DNA from: Chitinophaga pinensis
GTDB taxonomy: Bacteria; Bacteroidota; Bacteroidia; Flavobacteriales_D; Crocinitomicaceae
Reading direction: 5' to 3'
Length of the DNA stretch: 38,840 bases
Assembly (NCBI GenBank): GCA_943324565.2
Contig: CALPMC020000019.1
Location: 1-38,840, forward strand
The position numbers and the translations under genes are program-made. Positions 23,672-32,069 of the stretch are shown one piece after another. The notes below the pieces were generated by a model. It was not told the origin of the DNA and searched no databases. It saw only the letters and a program-made list of their open reading frames with translations. The first letter of the stretch is position 1. Each line of letters begins with the position of its first letter.

Positions 23672-25425
23672 TGATTGTCAACTTTTGGTTCAAAATCTTG
23701 GAATTTCAAAACAAAACCTCCTTCATTTTGAATGCCATTCCCTTTTCCAATTTGGTTTAATTGATACGAATTGATTAATCCTTTTTTCATTTCTTTGTCA
23801 AGGAAGAAAGCCGAGCAAACATTCAGTACTGCATCGTATCCTTGACAAGCTGTTTTAGTTAAATCGGCATTGTAAGAACGTCTGTAAAGTTTGTGGAAAT
23901 TAATCACTTGTGGGTCGCGCAAATCAAAATGAGTTGGTGAAGCATACGTAAATTCGTATTTATTCATTATAGTACCGTTCACTTCTTTCCAATCCGCCCA
24001 TTCTTTCAAACCAAAAACACTAACTGTTTGATTTCCTTTGAATTTATCAAGCAATTTAATCACTTTGTCTTTATCCGTTGAAAGAAAAACAAACATCGTT
24101 TGCGCACTTAAACTTTCGAAATTTTTGAAATTAGTCCAATCAGCTTCTATCACTCTCGGACGTGAATTTTTCGCAGGAAACTCTTTGAAATAATTCATAA
24201 ATACTTGATTCATCCAATCTTCATCGGGTTTCGTTCCTTTGATTAAAACGATTTGTTGGTTATCATGTTTTTTGTAAATATGATATGCTAAATTTCGTAT
24301 AAGAATTTCATTATCAGGATTCAGTGCGTAAACATAGCGATTTGACTCTAGTAATTTTGGAGGCATATTCACACTCAAAACTACTCTTACTTTATTTTTT
24401 CTTCCCCAATCTGCAACGATTTCAGCTTCTGCTACTTGAAGAGGTGCAAAAATCAAATCCATCGTTTTAAATTCGGGTTTTGATAATTGCTGTTGAATTG
24501 TTTCGTTTTTCGCTTGATAATCATACACATAAAAATTGGCGCGGAAACCCATTTTACGAAGTGAATCAATCGCCAAACTTGCCCCCATATAATAATCAAA
24601 AGCTGCGTTTACAACCGATTTATTGAAAGTAGCAGTTGAATCCAAATTCAAAGGTAAAAACAATGAAACATTGTACGTTTCTTTTGGCTCAAACACCATC
24701 AAAGAGTCTTTTGAAGTTCGATTTTTAACTGGAACCTCACGTATTTTTACCTTTTCAATTTTTTCTTTTTTAAGCGGTATTTTTATGCTTTGTCCCGTTT
24801 GTACTTTATTCGAATTAAGATTATTAATACTTCTCAAAGTCTCCACTGGAATCATAAAGCGTTTCGAAATTGTGTGAATCGTTTCTGTTGGCAAAACCAC
24901 ATGGCTGATGATAGAATCTTTAAATGAAACGATAAATTTTGATTTTACTTCTTCGCTTGGTTTTGGAACTTCACGTGTGTTTTCTTCAACACTTACACTC
25001 AATAAATCTACTTGAATTAGCGGAACTGCATTTTCCAATTTCAAGCGCTGGCCAACCTTTAAACCATTTTCACAACCTGGATTTTTCGCAATAATTGTAT
25101 CCACTGAAACTGCATATATTTTTGAGATTTTGTAAAGCGTTTCTTGTTTTTGAACAGTATGTAAAATAATCTTTTCTTCCGCTGGAATTAGCACCAATTG
25201 ACCATCGTTCAAACCGCGTTCAATTCCGGGATTAGCTTCCAGAATATCTTCAACCGGACAATTGTACATTTGTTGTAAACCAAAAATACTATTCCCATCA
25301 ACAACGGTGTGATTGTAGAATTTTTTGCCATCTTTCTGAGTGATTAGCGCATACTGTTGTGCAGCCAATTCTTGTAAATTCAGCAAGAAAAAGAAAAAAA
25401 AGAAAAAAATGTTTTTAACTTTCAT
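23668..25425 (-). CDS. LysM-repeat protein with periplasmic-receptor-like C-terminal domain
   Basis: This is 585 residues from the ATG at 25425, which overlaps the guaA stop (TAATG); an ATG at 25434 in the same frame is the alternative. The signal peptide contains seven consecutive Phe and ends near LAAQQ. Three LysM modules follow (NHTVVDGNSIFGLQQMYN, LHTVQKQETLYKISKIY, SHVVLPTETIHTISKRF), each with the usual asparagine and pro-rich ends, spread over about residues 38-217. The rest (about 250 to the end) resembles a type I periplasmic binding fold: NVSLFLPLNLDS, DLIFAPLQVAEAEIVADWG. It should bind peptidoglycan in the periplasm. Its ligand is unknown. Confidence 0.85.
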   Translation of the reverse strand: MKVKNIFFFFFFFLLNLQELAAQQYALITQKDGKKFYNHTVVDGNSIFGLQQMYNCPVEDILEANPGIERGLNDGQLVLIPAEEKIILHTVQKQETLYKISKIYAVSVDTIIAKNPGCENGLKVGQRLKLENAVPLIQVDLLSVSVEENTREVPKPSEEVKSKFIVSFKDSIISHVVLPTETIHTISKRFMIPVETLRSINNLNSNKVQTGQSIKIPLKKEKIEKVKIREVPVKNRTSKDSLMVFEPKETYNVSLFLPLNLDSTATFNKSVVNAAFDYYMGASLAIDSLRKMGFRANFYVYDYQAKNETIQQQLSKPEFKTMDLIFAPLQVAEAEIVADWGRKNKVRVVLSVNMPPKLLESNRYVYALNPDNEILIRNLAYHIYKKHDNQQIVLIKGTKPDEDWMNQVFMNYFKEFPAKNSRPRVIEADWTNFKNFESLSAQTMFVFLSTDKDKVIKLLDKFKGNQTVSVFGLKEWADWKEVNGTIMNKYEFTYASPTHFDLRDPQVINFHKLYRRSYNADLTKTACQGYDAVLNVCSAFFLDKEMKKGLINSYQLNQIGKGNGIQNEGGFVLKFQDFEPKVDNQ

Positions 25426-26957
25426 TATTCCCATTCGATTGTCGCAGGTGGTTTAGAGCTAATATCATACGTTACGCGATTAATACCACGCACTTGATTG
25501 ATGATTCGATTGGAAATTTTTGCCAAAAATTCATACGGTAAATGACACCAATCGGCAGTCATTCCATCGGTTGAAGTCACAGCGCGTAAAGCAACCGCAT
25601 TTTCATATGTTCGCTCATCTCCCATTACACCAACAGATTGAATCGGAAGGAAAATCGCTCCTGCTTGCCAAACGTCATCGTAAAATTTATCTTCTTTCAA
25701 ACCATCAATAAATAATGCATCAACCTCTTGCAAAATACGTACCTTTTCGGCAGTAACTTCACCTAAGATGCGAATTCCCAAGCCTGGACCTGGAAAAGGA
25801 TGTCTTCCCAAAATACGTTGATCGATTTCCAATGAACGTCCGATTCTTCGAACTTCGTCTTTGAACAATAAGCGCAAAGGCTCCACAACTTGTAATTTCA
25901 TATAGTCAGGCAAACCTCCTACGTTGTGATGCGATTTAATTGTTTGTGAAGGTCCACCAGTTGCAGAAACTGACTCAATCACATCTGGATAAATCGTTCC
26001 TTGCCCAAGCCACTTTGCACCTTCTACTTTTTTCGATTCTTCGTCAAAAACATCGACAAAAACTTTACCGATTGCTTTGCGTTTCAATTCAGGATCAGTT
26101 AATCCTTTCAAGGCTTCATAGAATTTATCGGATGCCTCTACACCTTTCACATTCAAGCCCATTCCTTGGTATGACTCCAAAACAGAACTGAATTCATTTT
26201 TGCGCAATAAACCGTTATCAACGAAAATACAATGCAAATTTGAACCAATTGCTTTATGCAACAATACAGCTGCAACAGATGAATCAACACCTCCTGACAA
26301 ACCTAAAATCACTTTATCATCGCCTAATTGCGCTTTTAATTTTTTAGTTGTTTCATCCACAAATGAATCAGGAGTCCAATCGCCTTTACAACCACAAATT
26401 GTTCTTACGAAATTTCTCAATAAAGTAGCACCTTCTGTTGAGTGGTAAACTTCTGGGTGAAACTGAATTCCGAAGGTAGTTTCTCCTTGAATTTCATATC
26501 CAGCAACTTCCACATCGTGTGTACTCGCGATAATTTTATAATTACTTGGAATCTTTTTTATCGTATCTCCGTGTGACATCCAAACTTGCGAACCGAAAGT
26601 CATTCCTTCAGTTAAAATATTGTTTTCGTCCACGAAAGTCAAATGCGCTCTACCATACTCACGTGTATTAGAAGGCAACACTTCCCCGCCGAAATGATGT
26701 GATAGATATTGTGCACCAAAACAAATCCCCAGCAAAGGCATTTTTCCTTTAATCGCTGATAAATCTGGGCGCGGAGAAGCTTCATCTCTCACCGAAAATG
26801 GACTTCCTGACAGAATTACACCTTTAATATTGGGAGTTAACTCAGGAATTTTGTTCCAAGGGTGGATTTCACAATATACGTTTTGTTCACGTATTCTTCT
26901 GGCAATCAATTGCGTATATTGAGAACCGAAATCTAAAACTAAAATCATTTCATGCAT
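25425..26957 (-). CDS. guaA: GMP synthase (glutamine-hydrolysing)
   Basis: GuaA amidates XMP to GMP. It has 510 residues. The amidotransferase half has [17 protein letters not shown] and the triad Cys79 (GICFGAQ), His167 and Glu169 (FHPEV). The synthetase half has the PP-loop [12 protein letters not shown] (about 219-230) and ends with the dimer domain [18 protein letters not shown] -7 box lies only 4 nt before the first ATG. The in-frame ATG at 26948 (MILVLDFG) may therefore be the true start. Confidence 0.97.
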   Translation of the reverse strand: MHEMILVLDFGSQYTQLIARRIREQNVYCEIHPWNKIPELTPNIKGVILSGSPFSVRDEASPRPDLSAIKGKMPLLGICFGAQYLSHHFGGEVLPSNTREYGRAHLTFVDENNILTEGMTFGSQVWMSHGDTIKKIPSNYKIIASTHDVEVAGYEIQGETTFGIQFHPEVYHSTEGATLLRNFVRTICGCKGDWTPDSFVDETTKKLKAQLGDDKVILGLSGGVDSSVAAVLLHKAIGSNLHCIFVDNGLLRKNEFSSVLESYQGMGLNVKGVEASDKFYEALKGLTDPELKRKAIGKVFVDVFDEESKKVEGAKWLGQGTIYPDVIESVSATGGPSQTIKSHHNVGGLPDYMKLQVVEPLRLLFKDEVRRIGRSLEIDQRILGRHPFPGPGLGIRILGEVTAEKVRILQEVDALFIDGLKEDKFYDDVWQAGAIFLPIQSVGVMGDERTYENAVALRAVTSTDGMTADWCHLPYEFLAKISNRIINQVRGINRVTYDISSKPPATIEWE

Positions 26958-26961
26958 GGCA

Positions 26962-26969
26962 CAAAGATA
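26962..26969 (-). promoter_or_regulatory. Predicted -7 box (TATCTTTG) of the guaA operon
   Basis: It is a perfect TAnnTTTG match. A TTTC lies 17 nt upstream as a weak -33 element. The box is so near the first ATG that the message would be leaderless or start at the second ATG. Confidence 0.65.
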
Positions 26970-27173
26970 ATTCGATTCGATTGTTTGAAACTATCTTTTT
27001 TAAGTATTAATAAACAAAGAATGTTGAAAGGTGGCGAAAGGTTGATTATTTAAGAATAAATTACAATTGGAATTAACCAATAAAATGCATTTAATTCTTC
27101 TCAATTCATTATTCTATTGCAAAAAATTAACAAGTCTCTAACTATTACTAAGTCCTACTACTACTTAATTGTT

Positions 27174-27181
27174 TATCTTTG
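27174..27181 (+). promoter_or_regulatory. Predicted -7 box (TATCTTTG) of secA
   Basis: It is a perfect TAnnTTTG match ending 23 nt before the secA ATG at 27205. It excludes the upstream TTG at 27169 as a start. Confidence 0.65.
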
Positions 27182-27204
27182 GCTCTTGCAAAATTTACAA
27201 TTAC

Positions 27205-30200
27205 ATGATTGGTGACTTATTAAAAAAGATTTTTGGCGATAAAAACGCAAAAGACAAAAAATTATATTGGCCGTATGTTGAACAAACATTGGTTGAATTA
27301 GAGAAAGTTAAAGCATTTTCTGACCAAGGTTTAAGAGATAAAACTCGAGAATTCCAAGCTAGAATTCGAGCTGAGAAACAAACGCTTGAAGATGAATTAA
27401 GTACTTTAAGAACGAAAGCTGAAGACGTAAATACGCCTATCGAAGAGAAAGAAAATTTGTTTGATAAAATTGATAAACTCGAAAAAACAATCGTAGAACA
27501 AATCGAAACAACTTTAGCTGCAATTCTTCCTGAAGCTTTTGCAGTTGTAAAAGAAACTGCTTTCCGTTGGTCCAATAATAAAAAATTAGAAGTTAACGCT
27601 GAAGATTTCGATCGTGATTTATCAATCAAAAAAGACGGAATCACTATTGAAAACGATAAAGCAGTTTGGCACAGTGAATGGACTGCAGCAGGTACGAAAA
27701 TCAATTGGAACATGGTTCATTACGATGTGCAGTTGATGGGAGGTGCAGTTCTTCACAAAGGAAATATTGCTGAAATGCAAACAGGAGAGGGAAAAACATT
27801 AGTGGCAACATTACCTGTTTACTTAAATGCGCTTGCTGGAAAAGGTGTTCATATCGTTACTGTTAATGATTACTTAGCAAAACGTGACTCTGAATGGATG
27901 GGACCACTTTATCAATTTCATGGTTTATCCGTAGATTGTATCGACAAACACCGTCCCAATTCTGCAGAAAGACGTCAAGCTTATCTAGCAGATATTACGT
28001 TCGGGACAAATAATGAATTTGGTTTCGATTACTTGCGCGACAATATGGCCGGACACGTTGATGATTTGGTACAACGTAAACACCATTTTGCAATTGTCGA
28101 TGAGGTCGATTCAGTTTTAATTGATGACGCAAGAACGCCTTTAATTATTTCAGGTCCAACGCCAAAAGGAGACGAACATGAATTTTATGAGTTAAAACCA
28201 CGTATCGAACGAGTAGTTGATGCTCAAAAACAATATGTTCAGCAATGTTTAAGTGAAGCTAAAAAATTATTAACCGTAATCAATACGCCACCTGAGGATA
28301 AAAACGAAGCTAAGCGCATGTTGGATGAAGGAGGAATTGCTTTATTAAGAGCTCATAGAGGTTTACCAAAAAATAGAACCTTAATTAAGTTTTTATCGGA
28401 GCCAGGAATTCGCGTTCATTTGCAGAAAACGGAGAATTACTATATGCAAGAGCAAGGAAAACACATGAAAAAAATTGATGTGGAATTGTTCTTTGTAATC
28501 GATGAAAAAAATAACACAATTGAATTAACGAATAAAGGTATCGATTTAGTTTCAGGAGCAGATGATAGAGACTTTTATATTATGCCAGATATCGGTGCCG
28601 AAATCGCGAATCTTCAAAAGCTAAACTTACCAAAAGAAGATTTTTTAGCTAAAAAAGATATTTTAGTTCGCGACTATTCAATTAAATCAGAACGAATTCA
28701 CTCTATTAACCAATTATTGAAAGCTTATACTCTTTTTGAAAAAGAAGTAGAATATGTGATTCTAGAAAATAAGGTTAAAATCGTAGATGAATCAACAGGT
28801 CGTATTTTGGACGGAAGACGTTATTCAGATGGTTTACATCAAGCGATTGAAGCCAAAGAAAATGTTCAGGTTGAAGCTGCGACGCAAACGTATGCAACAG
28901 TTACGCTTCAGAATTACTTCCGTATGTACCACAAATTAGCAGGTATGACTGGAACTGCTGAAACGGAAGCAAAAGAATTCTGGGATATTTATAAATTGGA
29001 TGTAGTTGTCGTTCCAACGAATAGACCTGTTTCAAGAAAAGACCAGGACGATTTTGTGTATAAATCAGCTCGTGAAAAATACAACGCTGTTATCCTAGAA
29101 ATTGAAGCATTAGTTGCTGCAGGACGTCCAGTATTAGTAGGTACAACAACGGTTGAGATTTCTGAATTATTAAGCAGAATGTTGTCGATGAAAAAAATCG
29201 AACATCAAGTATTGAATGCAAAATACCACCAAAAAGAAGCGGAAATTGTAGCTAATGCTGGTTTAGCTGGTGCGGTTACAATCGCAACGAATATGGCTGG
29301 TCGTGGAACAGATATCAAATTAGGACCAAATGTGAAAGAAGCTGGAGGTTTGGCAATTATTGGTACTGAACGTCACGATTCACGTCGAGTGGATAGACAG
29401 TTGAGAGGTCGTTCTGGTCGTCAAGGAGATCCTGGTTCTTCTCGATTCTTCGTTTCATTGGAAGATGATTTGATGAGAAAGTTCGGTTCTGATCGTATTG
29501 CAAAATTGATGGATAGAATGGGATTGAAAGAAGGCGAAGTAATAACTGCTGGAATGGTATCTAAATCTATTGAACGTGCGCAGAAAAAAGTGGAAGAAAA
29601 CAACTTTGGTGTTCGTAAACGTTTATTGGAATACGATGATGTAATGAATGCGCAACGAAAAGCAATCTACAAAAAAAGAAAGAATGCATTATTTGGTGAT
29701 CGTTTAGATATTGATGTGGACAATATGTTCTTTGAATTGTGCGACACAACAATTAAACAATATGGAAACTTACCTTTTGAAGAATTTGAAATAGAACTGA
29801 TACGTGTTATTGGTATTGATTCTCCATTTGATGCAAATGCGTATGGAACATTATCTAAAGATGATTTGGTAGATAAAATTTATGCTTCAATGCGTGAACA
29901 ATACGATCGTAAATGTGGGAAAATAGCACAATTAGCAATGCCACAAATCAAAAATGTTTACGAAACAATGTCTGATCGCTTCAAGAATATAGTTTTCCCA
30001 TTAACAGATGGCAGACGCGAGATGGAGTTATTAGTTAACTTAAAAGAAGCATACGAATCAGATGGTAAAGCAATTTCTAAATCATTTGAGAAGAATATCA
30101 TCTTAGCCAAAATCGACGATGAATGGAAAGAACATTTACGTGAAATGGACGATTTACGTTCAGCTGTAAACAATGCTACTTACGAGCAAAAAGACCCATT

Positions 30201-30552
30201 AGTGGTTTACAAATTAGAATCATATGAAATGTTCCGTTCGATGATGAATCGTTTAAATGAAGGCGCTGTAGAGATGTTGATGAATTTGAATATGCCAATT
30301 GAACAACAATTGCAAAGCACCAATCAAGAAGCGAAACAAAGTAATTACGAGAAAGCACAAATCAATAATGGAAATACAAGTTCTACAAATCCGCCACAAT
30401 TTCAAGGACGTCAAGGTTATCAGCAAGCGATTGAAAATTCTTTTCCACAAGAGGAGAAACGTCAACCTGTAATTGCAGAACCAAAAGTTGGAAGAAATGA
30501 TTTGTGTCCTTGCGGAAGCGGGAAGAAATATAAGCAATGTCATGGTAAATGA
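27205..30552 (+). CDS. secA: Preprotein translocase ATPase SecA
   Basis: SecA drives secretion through SecYEG. The 1115-aa length is long, as in Bacteroidetes, with extra segments in the first nucleotide-binding domain. The ATG at 27205 (MIGDLLKKIFG) was chosen. Walker A is TGEGKT (193-198), Walker B VDEVDSVLIDDAR, and helicase motifs include MAGRGTDIKLG and RQLRGRSGRQGDPG. The C-terminal zinc tail CPCGSGKKYKQCHG binds SecB or ribosomes. It overlaps the next gene by 4 nt. Confidence 0.98.
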   Translation: MIGDLLKKIFGDKNAKDKKLYWPYVEQTLVELEKVKAFSDQGLRDKTREFQARIRAEKQTLEDELSTLRTKAEDVNTPIEEKENLFDKIDKLEKTIVEQIETTLAAILPEAFAVVKETAFRWSNNKKLEVNAEDFDRDLSIKKDGITIENDKAVWHSEWTAAGTKINWNMVHYDVQLMGGAVLHKGNIAEMQTGEGKTLVATLPVYLNALAGKGVHIVTVNDYLAKRDSEWMGPLYQFHGLSVDCIDKHRPNSAERRQAYLADITFGTNNEFGFDYLRDNMAGHVDDLVQRKHHFAIVDEVDSVLIDDARTPLIISGPTPKGDEHEFYELKPRIERVVDAQKQYVQQCLSEAKKLLTVINTPPEDKNEAKRMLDEGGIALLRAHRGLPKNRTLIKFLSEPGIRVHLQKTENYYMQEQGKHMKKIDVELFFVIDEKNNTIELTNKGIDLVSGADDRDFYIMPDIGAEIANLQKLNLPKEDFLAKKDILVRDYSIKSERIHSINQLLKAYTLFEKEVEYVILENKVKIVDESTGRILDGRRYSDGLHQAIEAKENVQVEAATQTYATVTLQNYFRMYHKLAGMTGTAETEAKEFWDIYKLDVVVVPTNRPVSRKDQDDFVYKSAREKYNAVILEIEALVAAGRPVLVGTTTVEISELLSRMLSMKKIEHQVLNAKYHQKEAEIVANAGLAGAVTIATNMAGRGTDIKLGPNVKEAGGLAIIGTERHDSRRVDRQLRGRSGRQGDPGSSRFFVSLEDDLMRKFGSDRIAKLMDRMGLKEGEVITAGMVSKSIERAQKKVEENNFGVRKRLLEYDDVMNAQRKAIYKKRKNALFGDRLDIDVDNMFFELCDTTIKQYGNLPFEEFEIELIRVIGIDSPFDANAYGTLSKDDLVDKIYASMREQYDRKCGKIAQLAMPQIKNVYETMSDRFKNIVFPLTDGRREMELLVNLKEAYESDGKAISKSFEKNIILAKIDDEWKEHLREMDDLRSAVNNATYEQKDPLVVYKLESYEMFRSMMNRLNEGAVEMLMNLNMPIEQQLQSTNQEAKQSNYEKAQINNGNTSSTNPPQFQGRQGYQQAIENSFPQEEKRQPVIAEPKVGRNDLCPCGSGKKYKQCHGK

Positions 30553-31328
30553 TTCGTGCAGAAAGTGAAATAAAAAGTGTAGCCTTTGTAGGTTCAGGTA
30601 AAGTTGCAAATGGTTTTGCCAGTATATTTCACCAAGCAGGATTTATCATAACTGGAATTTACAGTAGAAATAAAGAAACAGGAAAGGCACTCGCGGTAAA
30701 AGTCGAAGCGCCTTTTTTTGATTCACTCGAAGATTTAAAAGCTGAATTAATCTTGGTTGCTGTAGCTGACCAATATGTAATTGAGGTTGTAAATTCATTT
30801 TCAGAGAAACAGCATGTGGTTTATTCTGCTGGAAGTATTTCATTGGAAGCTATTGAAAATAAAAAAACAAGAGCTGTTTTCTATCCATTGCAAACGTTTA
30901 CCGAAGGTAGAAATCTAATGGCTGAAGATATTCCCATTTTGTTGGAAGCAAATACCAAATCCCTTCAAAAAAAACTAGAAGTAATTTGTAAAGAAATAGG
31001 TTTCGAATTTCAACATTGTGATTCTGAAAAACGAAAAAAAATACACCTAAGTGCAGTTTTCTTAAACAATTTCGTCAATCACTTGGTTTATATTTCAGAA
31101 GAAGAAGCAATTAAAAATAATTTGGATTGGTCACTTTTTCAACCTTTGTTAAACGAAACATTTGAAAAACTAAAAATAGTAAGTCCTTTTGAGGCACAAA
31201 CAGGACCCGCTAAAAGAAACGACCGATTGATTATTGAAAAACATCTATCTTATTTAGAAGGACGAAATAAAGAAATCTATAAATTACTCTCACAAAACAT
31301 CATCGAAACGTATTCAAAAAATGATTAG
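30549..31328 (+). CDS. DUF2520/Rossmann-like oxidoreductase
   Basis: This 259-aa protein has an N-terminal NAD(P)-binding Rossmann domain (VAFVGSGKVANGFASIF, GxGxxA type) and a helical C-terminal half with HLSAVFLNNFVNHL and a TGPAKRND motif. That is the DUF2520 layout related to pyrroline-5-carboxylate reductase and F420-dependent enzymes. The reaction is not known. It overlaps secA by 4 nt and kdsC by 8 nt, so the three genes are co-transcribed. The family match is good but the function is not assigned. Confidence 0.82.
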   Translation: MIRAESEIKSVAFVGSGKVANGFASIFHQAGFIITGIYSRNKETGKALAVKVEAPFFDSLEDLKAELILVAVADQYVIEVVNSFSEKQHVVYSAGSISLEAIENKKTRAVFYPLQTFTEGRNLMAEDIPILLEANTKSLQKKLEVICKEIGFEFQHCDSEKRKKIHLSAVFLNNFVNHLVYISEEEAIKNNLDWSLFQPLLNETFEKLKIVSPFEAQTGPAKRNDRLIIEKHLSYLEGRNKEIYKLLSQNIIETYSKND

Positions 31329-31839
31329 TTATAAAGAAAAATTAAAAAACATTAAAGTATTCATGTTCGATGTGGACGGGGTGCTAACTGATGGATTAGT
31401 TTATTTAATGAAAGATGAAGTAGTACGCGCATTGAATGCAAAAGATGGTTATGCGTTGCAATATGCGTCTAAAATGGATTACAAAATTTTCATTATAACT
31501 GGTGGTCATTCAACGGAAGTAAAAGAACGATTGTTAGGGTTAGGGGTTACGGAAGTACATTTGGCAACTCACCATAAATTGAGTAAATACAAGGAATTAC
31601 AAGCTAAGTATGGCTTCACAAATGAGGAAGTTTTATACATGGGAGATGACATTCCCGATTTACCAGTTTTAAATTTAGTTGGTCTTTCTACTTGTCCTCA
31701 AGATGCTTCAATCGACATAAAGGCAGTTGTAAATTATCAATCTCCGATAAATGGAGGAAAAGGTTGTGTTCGCGACGTAATTGAACAAACATTAAGAGTT
31801 CAAGGAAATTGGATGAGTGATAAAGCTTTTGAGTGGTAG
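31321..31839 (+). CDS. kdsC: 3-deoxy-D-manno-octulosonate 8-phosphate phosphatase (KdsC-type HAD)
   Basis: KdsC dephosphorylates Kdo 8-phosphate for the LPS inner core. This 172-aa HAD protein has no cap domain. Motif I is FMFDVDGVLTDG (Asp17, Asp19), motif II ITGG, then the Lys in HHKLSKY, and motif III YMGDDIPD. The tail INGGKGCVRDVIE is typical of KdsC. It matches the lipid A genes elsewhere in the window. Confidence 0.93.
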   Translation: MISYKEKLKNIKVFMFDVDGVLTDGLVYLMKDEVVRALNAKDGYALQYASKMDYKIFIITGGHSTEVKERLLGLGVTEVHLATHHKLSKYKELQAKYGFTNEEVLYMGDDIPDLPVLNLVGLSTCPQDASIDIKAVVNYQSPINGGKGCVRDVIEQTLRVQGNWMSDKAFEW

Positions 31840-32023
31840 AATTTGATGTTTCCTTAATTATTTTCAATTACCATATAAACTACTTGAAGAAAACTATCTT
31901 GGTGTAATATCTTACTATCTATTTTGAGACCATTGATAAATTCATTGGGGCAATAAAACTTTCCGTCGAACAAAATTAACTGCCATAGATTCTTTAGACA
32001 AACTACTAAAATTTCTTTAAAAC

Positions 32024-32053
32024 AAAAAAGACGACCGAGGCCGTCTTTTTTTT
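32024..32053. terminator. Bidirectional intrinsic terminator
   Basis: The arms aaaaaagacg and cgtctttttt enclose an 8-nt loop. T-runs appear on both strands. It lies between kdsC and the convergent T9SS cargo gene and can end both transcripts. Confidence 0.9.
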
Positions 32054-32069
32054 GAAAGATTTATTAAAA

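Noticed and set aside
31854-32065. 75-codon open minus-strand frame (LFDGKFYCPNEFINGLK) between kdsC and the T9SS gene
   Set aside because: It has no start codon before its last few residues and runs through the bidirectional terminator. It may be chance or a relic; the evidence is too thin.
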